The notes under the pieces were generated by a model. It was not told the DNA's origin. It worked only from the letters and a program-made list of their open reading frames with translations, and did no database searches. Positions 23,321 through 33,700 of a stretch of DNA of 64,000 nucleotides are shown here, piece by piece (position 1 is the first letter of the stretch; each line of letters begins with the position of its first letter). This DNA is from Phellopilus nigrolimitatus. Lineage: Eukaryota > Basidiomycota > Agaricomycetes > Hymenochaetales > Hymenochaetaceae. The stretch is from assembly GCA_021029095.1 (NCBI GenBank), contig JAJOHG010000009.1, positions 434,001 to 498,000 on the forward strand, given 5' to 3'. A program made the translations under genes and the position numbers.

Positions 23321-24358
23321 GGTTTTGTATCTTAATTTAACTGAATGCTTTCTCGGTAGGTAGCTAACTAGCAGTTTGTCATAGTGTAATGTTATTCTGT
23401 CATAGAAGCGCATATATGCAACTCGGGTGTCGAGTACCCACTATATTTTCAGTTCTTGTTTATCGGTGGTAAGATATGTGTCTCAGCTGACAGTATTTAG
23501 AAATCGGAGTGCTTGAGTAAGTACCCGAGAAGGTAGATATAGTCTACCTAATACGCACGTTGGAGTTACCGCCGTCAGGTGTGTGCTGGTCGACCGCGGG
23601 CCCTGGTGATGATAAGATCTGCATTATTAAATGTGCACATAAGGGACAAGACGGAGGTGCCGTTTCGCGTTCTCGCTCGGGGCGATACCGAAAGAGGCGT
23701 ACATGTACAGTCGAACATCTGCTAATGCATAGAGTTCGGTGGAAGAGTTTTGTATGCATTACGAGAGGTCATGCACTACGAGAAATACGCAAATTAGTAC
23801 GTAATTTATTCACAGGCTATAGGTGGCGTATAAATAGGGAAAGGAGTGAGCGCAAAACACAAATGAAAGTCGAGTTTGTTAGAATTATGGGTGTGGGAAT
23901 GATTGTGGACATTTGTTGTCGATGCCACACTTTCCAGCAGTATTATTCCTGTGTGGATTTCTGATAGAGTTCTAGGTGGTGAAAAAATAGCGGATATCCG
24001 GTTGTTTCCATGCCATCTGCTTGGCCTGTAGTTGCAACCTAAGCTTGCAAAAATGGCTATGAGCCTGCTGAAACACTGGCTTTGGATAAGGAAGCTCCTG
24101 CTGAGGTGTCCTGAGGTTATGTTGAAAATGCCCTGTCATGAAGACATGTGAGAACGCAAAATGTGTTTGTCAAGCATCAAGTTCTGTGCAAGCAAGACAC
24201 CTCACATAATGCATATCCCCATTTAAATTACTGCATACAGTTATGCATTATGCATTATGAATTTTTTTGCTAACTACCGGCTTGGTGGAAGCCAAAGTCT
24301 ATGCATTTGGGGAGTTTATGCAGCACGAGGAGTATGCATTAGCAGAAGTTCGACTGTA
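23321..24358. other. AT-rich intergenic DNA
   Basis: No gene recognised. From about 24180 the sequence becomes rich in taatgcat/atgcat motifs that continue through the nested elements to the right. An open frame 23560-23964 shows no family features. Confidence 0.4.
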
Positions 24359-25522
24359 CAGTCGACTATCTAATAATGAATATGAGCTATTAATGAATAC
24401 GAAACGCTGGAACCGACTCCGTTCCCACCAAATTATTCATAGAATCCGATACAGTTGATTATCTCATAACGAATCGGCTACTAATGCATAAACCCGCTAA
24501 TGCATAGAAAATGGCGGGGACCGACTCCGTCCCCGCCAAATATGCAAAAAAATCTACTATCGAATAATGCATAAGAATTTTGGCTGTATGCATTAGTAAA
24601 TTTACTATTTTGAGGCAATTTACATTAGCAAATATCAAAAATCAGCCAAATCGGCTACGCTTTGATGCTCGATGGCGGCCTCGATGTGATCCCGACACAG
24701 TTCTGACAGCCAGCATGGCAAAAAATAAAGCAGCAACAGCTGAGACGCATGCGTAGCCACTTGTGGCGTCTCGATTTGGCTTCCCATAAACAGGTTACTC
24801 TCGACTCATTCTTTACCACTCAAAATTCGCAGCCCATGGACACTTCTTGAGCTCATTTATACATGTCTTGCAGTGTTTAACTTCTCTCAAATACTCAATT
24901 GTCTTTTTCAATGGTTGCGAAACCTCGCAAAATCGGATTATGGTTGATTCGCTTTTTGAGCGTGACAAGAGTACAGTGTATGTCACATATGCATCACATG
25001 TACGTGACATATACTACTGCATACGATCTACTAATGCATAGGAAATTTGGGGACGGACCGGATTCGTTATGAGATAATCAACTGTATCGATTAGTGAATA
25101 CGGATTTTGGCCATATGCGTCGAAAGATGTGGGTTCTTTTGATAAACAGAAGTCTAGTTTTGACAAGAAACATGGCCCGATGTGATCCCGACACGATAAT
25201 AGCATGCAAGCCGAAATGGCAAGATTTCTTATTCAATATTTCACACTAATCTGCCTTCCCGAACCTTCATTATGAGACAAAAATCAATGCAAGTTCTAAA
25301 TTGACTTGTTCATCATGTCATAAATTTCAGACACAATAAGCTTGGTATTACACCATACCTTATCCTGTATATTTCGATATGTTGATTTGTCGTGACTTTT
25401 AATTCTCCGGAAACTCTCAAATATAGATTATTCATGTAATTGACGTGACAAGATTCTAGTATGATCCGTTAATGAATATAAAAACTTGGAACGGACCGTA
25501 TTCATTATTAGATAGTCGACTG
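24359..25522. mobile_element. Tc1/mariner-type non-autonomous element (outer, 1.16 kb)
   Basis: It is bounded by a perfect 24-bp terminal inverted repeat starting CAGTCGACTATCTAATAATG, with TA on both sides (24357-24358 and 25523-25524). A CAG start and TA target duplication fit the Tc1/mariner/pogo superfamily. The interior is AT-rich with no transposase ORF, so it is a MITE-like derivative. A second, related element is nested inside. Confidence 0.8.
24452..25084. mobile_element. Nested Tc1/mariner-type non-autonomous element (inner, 633 bp)
   Basis: A perfect 24-bp terminal inverted repeat starts CAGTTGATTATCTCATAACG and is flanked by TA (24450-24451, 25085-25086). The terminus differs from that of the enclosing element by a few bases, so the two are related families. 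It contains no coding capacity. Internal atgcat-rich repeats are present. Confidence 0.78.
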
Positions 25523-25645
25523 TAAGAGCGACACGATGTATCGATCTTGGGTAAAAAGAACGCGCACTGTCGATGACATGAGCAAAATTATTTTCAGCTT
25601 AGCAAGCGAATTGACATGCATTAGAGCGCTTACGCACCTTTATTA

Positions 25646-26072
25646 CAGCGTTTTCAGAAAACCTTGTCAGTGCACGCAAAAAAAAAAAAAAGTTGCGGCC
25701 CCTCAGGGTGTGCTAAATAAGGCGAAATTGCCTGATTTAGCGAAGTCGCGTCGTGAATTTATTTCGTTGTCGTTGAACATACCCAATCGAAAGATCAGTG
25801 AGGACTTGAAAGTCCGTGTTCTTTGGCTATACGAAATAACCCACTACTGCCCTGATGCACTTGCTGAAGTTTTTGGCTTCTCCGAGTGTTGTTTCTGGCG
25901 CCGTTGGCAGATTAGCGCACGCTGCACGACACGAATGGACGGCACGATGGACGAGGCAACCACGACGCGACTTCGCTCAATTAGGCAATTATGCCTTATT
26001 TGGCACACCCTGAGAGGCCGCAACTTTTTTCTTTTTTTTTGCGCGCACTGACAAGGTTTTCTGAAAACGCTG
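25646..26072 (+). mobile_element. MITE-like element with ~110-bp inverted repeats and a transposase fragment, copy A
   Basis: The termini start CAGCGTTTTCAGAAAACCTTG and are flanked by TA. The inverted repeats are long (about 25646-25755 against 25961-26072) and include a poly-A/T run and ttgcggcccctcagggtgtg. The 200-bp core encodes, on the plus strand, an in-frame piece KISEDLKVRVLWLYE followed by ALAEVFGFSE and CCFWRRWQ. That is the N-terminal helix-turn-helix part of a Tc1/mariner or IS630-like transposase. The catalytic DDE part is absent. Confidence 0.8.
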
Positions 26073-26154
26073 TAAGGCTTGAAATCTGGGCGCTAAGCGG
26101 AGGTTTTAAAAAAAAAACATGCATTAGCTCCTTGCATACTTACACCACGATTTA

Positions 26155-26742
26155 CAGCGCTTTTACAAAACCTTGTCAGTTGCGCGCGCAAAAAAAAAAA
26201 AAGTTGCGGCCCCTCAGGGTGTGCCAAATAAGGCATTATTGCCTATTTGAGCGAAGTCGCGTCGTGGTTGCCTCGTCGCCGTGCCGTCCGTGTCGTGCAG
26301 CACACTGTTCATGTCGTGCAGGTTGTCGATGCAGACCTGGAGTCAGTGGCATTATGCAGAGGCACCAGCACAATGTATAGCCAAAATTTGATATCATCTT
26401 CACCGATTTGCGAGCTACACCGCCATTGTCTCCAGGAGACTTTAGTTGCATGCAGGGTACCTTGCTACTATCTTAATTACTACCGAGAAGCCAAAACTGT
26501 TGGCAAGTGCATCAGTGTACTATTTGTTTGTCTCGTATAACCAAAGAGCACGGACTTTCAAGTCCTCACTGATCTTTCGAAATGCATTGTACAACGACGA
26601 CGAAAAAAGAAAAGAAAAGAAAAACACGACGGCCACGACGCGACTTCGCTCAAATAGGCAATAATGCCTTATTTGGCACACCCTGAGGGGCCGCAACTTT
26701 TTTTTTTTGCGCGCGCACTGACAAGGTTTTGTAAAAGCGCTG
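26155..26742 (-). mobile_element. MITE-like element with ~110-bp inverted repeats and a transposase fragment, copy B
   Basis: It belongs to the same family as the element at 25646-26072: termini CAGCGCTTTTACAAAACCTTG with TA flanks, and the same ttgcggcccctcagggtgtg arm. The core carries a shorter piece of the same transposase start on the minus strand (RKISEDLKVRALWLYE, about 26520-26580), so the core is inverted relative to copy A. About 160 bp of unrelated sequence sits beside it. Confidence 0.8.
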
Positions 26743-27206
26743 TAACCACCTTGAAGCGCCACAAGCCAAATAAGACATCATAAGTAAAATTACGTTTTGC
26801 TGACGGAGAAACCACTAAAAATGCGCTGGGAGAACAATTGCGAAGTCATACTCTTACAGCTACTTTCAAAGGCTAATTTGCTTGGCTATTTTGGCGCATC
26901 TCCGACTCCCAGGCCGAGTCTTCGATACGGTTCTCCTGGGATTAATTATTTCTGTCGTTTCTCACAGCAGTGGCCCTACCAACGTTCCGATATGTTCCAC
27001 TGCAATGAGTCAACTCAATACAAACAATTTGACATTTTCACTTTGGCAAATCCACTTTATCCAAAAACATATATAGCGCTAGCATGTATGTACTTACACT
27101 CCGATCGGAGAACCAATAGATGTTCGTCAAGACTCGAAACTGTTCCTACGATACGCTACGCATCTTGCTTCGACTACTACGTGACGATAAGCGTGCTTTG
27201 TTGGTT
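26743..27206. other. AT-rich intergenic DNA downstream of RNA14
   Basis: No gene recognised. It probably contains the 3' untranslated region of the minus-strand RNA14 gene. Confidence 0.4.
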
Positions 27207-30195
27207 TCAGTACCTTCCGCCTCGTCCACCGGGTCCACGGTAGGGACCATAGTCCGGGGGTGGGCGCGCTGTGAGACGGAAGACATCAATCGAAAGCACA
27301 GAACGTATAGAGAAGTGCTTACTTGGACGAACAGCAATCGAAGGTGAGCGCGAACGCGTGGCACCGGAACCAGGGATCACTGCGTTGCGAAAGACTTGCA
27401 TAAGATCATCCGTACGAAAGACAGGACCTGCAAATGCAACGATGTCGATGATTCAGAAGATACTCCACATAAAAGGACAAAACAAGCGCACCGTCAAACG
27501 TTTCTGGCGGAGGCAGCGTGCCCACAAACCAGTTCAGCACCTGCGGGATTACAGGCCTTGGCGGCTCCTCGCGTTCCACAGCATTGCGACGCGGCGGCGA
27601 GCGTTCTCTTTCGCGGTTTCTCTCTCTGTCGCCTCTATCGCCTTTGTCCCCTCTGTCCACCCTCTCCCCCCTGTCTGGCCAAGAGGCAGGGCTCCCATAA
27701 CGCCTGTTGCCCCCGCCTCCACCCCAGCGCTCTCGTTCCCGCTCCCTATCCCTGGGTGGCGGCGAGAAGTCGCGCGACCGCTTGAGTGGCGGCATCCCCG
27801 CCTTCGTTTCATCGCGCCTCCGCTCTCGCTCTCGTGGCTCTCGCTCGACGGACTGCGGGCGCCTGAAGCTCCCGCCCCCCGGACCACCGAAGTTAGTGGT
27901 ACCAGACCCGTAGACCTGCGACTGACTCGCAGAAGATGGCGGCGCCCCTCCATTGATGGCGGGGATTGTGTCCTGACGCTGAAGCCCAGCGGCGGCCTTT
28001 TCTCTGGCGGCCTTTTCTTTGCGAGCCTGTGAGACGCCGAGATCACGGTTCGCGATGCCGTCAATGTTTGCATACGAGTGCTTTTGAGCAAATCGCTTGA
28101 TCGGTGGGTCTGCCAGGAACAAAATATATGAAAAAATAAGAGACGAAAAGGTAGAGGGTGGCAAACCTTTAGGGAATGCTTCGGCCATTCTTTTTTCGAG
28201 TTTTAGCGCCGCTTCAAGGTTCCCATACTGATACTCATAGCGTGCCCAGCGCTCCCAGAGCGCACGGGCCTTTTCGGGGTCGAAAGTCGCGGCGGCGTTT
28301 TCGAACAAAGCGCGAGCATCTGAATCTGAAGGTCAGAATGTGAGGTGGAGTAGCAGAGTACACGCACTATTTTCATCATTCACTGACATCAAGAACGTCA
28401 GATAGCGCACGACGAAGTCAACCTCATTAGGAAAACGTGCGTGCGCCAGGCCGAAAATCTTATTAGCAACGCCAAGTTGCTTCGCGACGTGATATTCCAT
28501 TAGCGCGGCAGACTCGAATACCTCCCAAGTCGTCCATTTGTCCTTCCTCGCTTTCCCGAATACCGCACGGCTTGCATCAACACCTTCCGCGCGCAACGCG
28601 AAGCGGATGTACATGATGTACACCAAGCCGTACTCTTGCTGTCTCTCACGCAAATTTTCAGTATGTGGCGGAACTTCTGACGGGGAAGACGAGGAAGAAG
28701 ATGTCGTTTTCGTGGTGGCAAACGATGCTTCCTTTGAAAGTCCACCACCATTCTGCACATCTCCGTTCTCAGCGCTGGCGTCAGCCGTACCAGCAGACCC
28801 AGGCACAGAATCCGAGGTCGATGATTGCGCGGCTTCGTCATCAGACTTCACCTTGAGATCCTCAAGGTCTTCATGCATACTTTGGAGTAATCTGTTGAAC
28901 GTCGCGTGAACTTCAACATAATTCTTGGCTATTTCGAACGACTCTGCGAGTGCAAAGTTGAGAAGGAAACTTGTCGGATTCGCTTCGATGCCGGCCTTGA
29001 GGAGTGCGAGCGCTTCGTCCGCGCGCCCCGCGCCCGATGCCCATGTATACGCCATGAACCAGATCTCGCTAAAGAAACGCATGCGGACGACTGCCTTACG
29101 GTACACGCCCTGCAGGCGTGTCGTGAGCGCAACCTTGTCCTCGATCTCAAGCGGGTTGCTCTCTTCCCACCTAAGGTACAGCTTCCAGGCGCCCGCAAGC
29201 GAGCGGTCGTTCTGGACATATGTCGGCTTGTGCGGCAGGTTAAGCGCAGCGCGCGCACCATTTGTTGGGTGCGCAGGTGGGAGGAGCGGCCCGAGATGCT
29301 GTCGGAGATCACGCAACTTAGATCGGGCTTGCATGTGCGCCGGGGACAAATCTTGCAAAAACTTCTTGGCCTGCAAGAACTCGTTTGCACGCAGTCTCAA
29401 TTTCGAAGGAAGCAACGCACGGTTATTTTATTCAAACTATTTTCAAACGCTTCGTAGTCTTTCCATAACATCTCGACATTCTCGAGCGGAATTTGGACAG
29501 CACGTTGATAAATCTTGCGTAGAGTGTCCATCTTTTGCTGCTCTTCCCAGGTTGAACTTGCTTCTCCGGATTTGACGAATTGAATATATTCTGCCCAGAT
29601 GTCGCTGCTGTCCTTGTCTTGACCAACATGTTGCAGAGCGAATTCATAAGCTTTTGCTACTGTATCACGCGTTGTAGGTCCGACATTCAGGCGCCGTCTG
29701 TGAAAGATCAGCGTTGATACGAAGCGCCACGGAAGGAGGCGCGTTCACTGACCTCACGTAGATTATGTAGAACTTCCATAGGTCGACTGAGGCAGATGTT
29801 CTCAAGAAGCGCGCAAACAAAGCTTCGGCGAACGGAAACGTCGCTTGGTTGGTCAAAAAATGGTTCAAGTAGGAGATCTGAGCGGATGACTTCGGACAAG
29901 GTAGGATTTAACACGCATTTCGGTCCACAAAAAATAGAATTGAATAATGAGAAAGAAAAATGACACGAACTGTATTGGGATACTTCTCGAGCAACGCCTC
30001 ATATGCCTCCTTGATTTTCTCAAGATCACTAGAATCCTCTGCATTGTCGAGGAGCGCATTCCAAGCTGCTTCACTGTACGAGTTATCTTCGACGCGTTTG
30101 CGCAACAACGCCCATTCGGACGGCGGTGGCTGCAAACTTGCTTCAGTCGGTTCAGGCTTGACCTTGACGTCTTCGGACTGTATCTCAGCGTTCAT
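27207..30195 (-). CDS. RNA14: mRNA 3'-end-processing protein RNA14 (CstF77 homologue)
   Basis: This multi-exon gene encodes a HAT-repeat protein. From the N-terminus it shows EAAWNALLDNAED, an EKIKEAYEALLEKYPNT repeat, SAQISYLNHFLTNQATFPFA, VDLWKFYIIYVR, and SDIWAEYIQFVK. ENVEMLWKDYEAFENSLNKI then splices directly to AKKFLQDLSPAHMQARSK, the conserved CstF77 junction. Further HAT motifs (AWKLYLRWEESNP, ALLKAGIEANPTS) follow, ending with ARALWERWARYEYQYGNL. The C-terminal part is Arg/Asp/Glu-rich (about residues 690-830) and ends in an RPPPDYGPYRGPGGRGGRY tail built from two small exons. RNA14 is the scaffold of cleavage factor IA in the nucleus and binds RNA15 and polymerase-associated factors. 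Last introns: stop at 27207-27209. The divergent neighbour begins 534 bp away. Confidence 0.93.
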
Positions 30196-30729
30196 GTCGT
30201 CGCGTTTTTTTTTTTGTTGTCTTCAGTTTCGATGGTCTTCAACCGTTCACGCGAAGACAAACTTGTGGACGTAGCAGTCTAACAAACTCCTGCTCTGATG
30301 ACTGTCCGTCAGCGAAGTGGGCAAACGTGAGCCACCTGCACGCACCTGTTTTGTCAGATCAGTACCCCCGTCACGCTGTCAAGCTTCCCTCGTACGATAA
30401 AAGGCTCTTCAAGTCCACCGATGCTCACAGTTGCAAATTGGGCGGACAAGGCAGTAACAGAGGCGTTGTTGACGACGTGGTGGTCGAAAGCAAGGGGTGG
30501 GCGCTCTGCACGCGTGCACTTACCTTAGCAGAACTCAGCCCACCTCCGTATTTGGAATTATATTTACTTCCCGATTTGAACTTACAGCTTTCTCACTAAC
30601 GTCCACGTCCGGTTCCTTGCTGCAAATAATGGGCTCGCTTCTGGCAATCTAGAAAGGATATCCAACTGGATCTGAAGCTGTGTCTTAACCTTCATCAAGA
30701 ATTCTATACAAATCTATCATTTGAGAAAC
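30196..30729. promoter_or_regulatory. Divergent intergenic promoter region, RNA14 / coiled-coil gene
   Basis: This 534-bp region lies between two head-to-head genes and must hold both promoters. I see no clear TATA box. A short frame at 30327-30599 has no recognisable product. Confidence 0.45.
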
Positions 30730-33700
30730 ATGGATGCGTTCGCAGACGAAAACCAATCTTTCTCAGAGGCGAACTCTTCCTGGGCCTCTCTGGTCGTAGA
30801 TCAAGTACAGAATAGTCTGGAAGACGACGATTATCCAAATATATTGGATCTTGACTCTGATACAGGCCGTAGAAGCGCCTCCGTTGAGACGTAAGTACAC
30901 AAACCACATATTTCAATCCCGTGTAAGACATCTCATATCTGAGTCATCAAGACATGGCAAATCCCGGAGATACATTGACAGCAAAACATTCGAGCAAATC
31001 CTACAAGTGATGGTTCAACAAAGTGTTGCACTCGACAACCTCCGCGCCGAGCTCAGTCACCTCCGACAAGAGCGACGGGAAGAGCTCGAACACCGCGACG
31101 CACGACTTCGAATAGCCGAAAAGCAAGCGCGCATCCTTCGCGCTGAAAAAGAGAAGGCAGTTGCTACCTCTGAGGAACTTCAGGCGGAATGCATCGCGCT
31201 CAGATCCTTTGGGAAGGAGCACACTGACGCCGGCTCTCTTTCTTTCCACGAGCACAAGCGGATCGTGCAACGCCTAGAAGACGACGCTACAGCTCGCGTC
31301 GAGAATGCCGAAGCTGAGAAATCACACTTAACGCTTCAGCTTACAAGGTTCCAAATCGAAATCGCTCAGCTGCGCAACCAAGTCGATGATCGAAGCTATC
31401 CTGAAGAGGTCCTCCAGGAACTGACGGAGCGGCTACAGCGGGCTGTTGAGGAAAGCTGTCAGAAAGGTAAACGTTTTCCTTCTGTCCAAAGAGATTCTTG
31501 TACTCAATCGCATCCTAGTTGCTAGCGAGGGAGACTCGACCAAGAAGGTATGATGATTAATGAAGTAGGACTAGCAATATCTCAAGTTTGTGAATTGAAG
31601 GCTCTTTCCGACGCCGAGGTTCAAATAGCGACACGTAAGCTTTTGTCCTCGACCATTACATGATAACTGACTTATCTATGTGTCAGTGGAGCATGAAATC
31701 AAGACGTCGAATGCTGTAATTGACTAACCTTTCCCATGCTATATCTATCTTACATACTGTCTTCAGTCCCGGGAAGAAGTGCAAGAACATTGTAACATAT
31801 GTAAGTAATCTCATCAGTGGCGTGCGTTTTGACTACTAATTGAGTCCCTTCTGCTAGTCAAATCTGAATACAACGAGCTTCACATGGTGCGCACAGCAGT
31901 CCTATAAGCTATTAACCCTATCTAAGAGCGTTCCTTCTTTAGGCCTATAGAGAACTCCAGCAACGATTAGCGATCCGTAGGAAACATCTTCACCGATCTA
32001 CCTTCCGTGACTGAAATAACTCGTTTCAGTGGAGTCAACGAAAGGACAAGTCGGCGAGGTGACACCTACAGTTCATCGTTGGCATATCGGTACCTAACCG
32101 CCTGATCTTAGGATTCTACTAACGAGCTTCACGAGCAAATCGAGCAGCGTAAGTTTAATATACTTCGATGTACATCCATTTTCGTGCCGTCTGACCTTCC
32201 GATGAAAATCAAGTACGATCACAACTTTTCGAAACTGAGAAGACCCGCGACGTTGGTACGTTACCCATCTTACCGAATCATAAAACAGCTTCCGTTGAAC
32301 GTTATATTCCGCGTTTTAGCTTTACTGGATGCCGAACAACTCCGCACCGTGCGCATCTTTTTCTTCGTTCTGATGCCTTGTCGTTCTGATGCGCTAACGG
32401 ACCGACAAATTACGATTTTAGGTGCTGCACGAGGCGGAGAAAAATCGCGGCGCTTGTTCGTCTTGATTCTTTTCTTTTTCTGGAATTAAGATTGTCACTA
32501 TTATTATCTAGCGGTTACGGATACGCGAGAGGTGGCGCAGGTTCGCTCATTCCATCCATTTAATATAAGGATAAGTTATCATGAAGTTATCACGGATTCA
32601 CACATTGTCGCTAGGCGATCTCAAATGCGGAAGCTGGACGTACAGAGGCCGAGAAAGCGCGCGAGAATGGTGAGTGTGCATACCGCCTTATGAAGAGAGC
32701 GAAATGAATTCTCAGCGAAATATTCACAAATTTTCCAACTAGCCCTACTAGACAACGAGCAACTTAAGGCTGTAAGTTACTCCTTCCTTTGGGCAGCGCA
32801 TTAGAATACTAATCGAATTTTTTCTCTAGATTCTGAAAGAGAACGAGGAGAAGCAAACATCTTGTCCGTTCCTTTCTCGATCCCAGATCAATAGTGCGTG
32901 CGATCCTGATGTAATCTTTTTTAGTGGTCGCGGACGCGCAAAAGTCAAAACAGGCTAGTCCATCATTTCTCTGGAAACAAGGGAGTTGCCTACTTGCTTA
33001 ATATGTTCTTTTCAGGCCGCTGAGTCCCAGCTTGCACTTGGTTAATTCCCGCTCTGCTCTGTTTGATCAACAAAATGACGTTGACGATTTTAATTTTAGC
33101 CCAGTGCAACTACGACCGATTAGAAGCTGTACGTATCCTTAGAAACTTCTCACCTGTCGTAATCTTCCACTGACTGTTCGCGTGTAGGATTTGAAGGGCA
33201 CGAAAAGCGAAGTTCAGGAATGTACGTATGCAATCACGCGATTGAGTAGCTCTTCGTAGCTTATGTTGGGCAGTGACGGTATCGTTGAGCTGCGAGCGAC
33301 AGGTCCGTCGAAGCATTCGGAATCATTCGCGCAGCACACTCATCAGTGTTGTATTCATATCAGATTTCTGAAGAGGCCACTTCCCGTCAGTCCAGCCGTA
33401 AGTTCTCTTCTGAAGCTTGGCTTCGGATACCAGCAACTAAACGGGTTTTCCAGTGGCAAATGAGTTGAACTCGCTCAAAAAGGTCTTTTCGGACCTTTAA
33501 TGTCCATCTGTCGTCTCTGATTCCTTATCTAGGCCCACGTCGAGGAGCTGGATGCGAAGGATCGCGCTCTCTCCGAAGGTCAGTATGCCTGTGCACTCGC
33601 TGTTACTTTGCTTACCGCCTTCATTATTTACTTAGCTGCCATGCGAGCCGAAGAGTTGCGAGTTGTAAGAGCTAGTTTTTTTTTTTTTTTAAGACGACGA

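Noticed and set aside
24600..25650. CRISPR-like array suggested by repeated atgcat motifs
   Set aside because: The motifs are short, irregularly spaced and belong to nested transposons. The genome is eukaryotic.
27518..28032. Long plus-strand frames over the RNA14 C-terminus
   Set aside because: These are shadows of the Arg/Asp/Glu-rich coding sequence on the minus strand.
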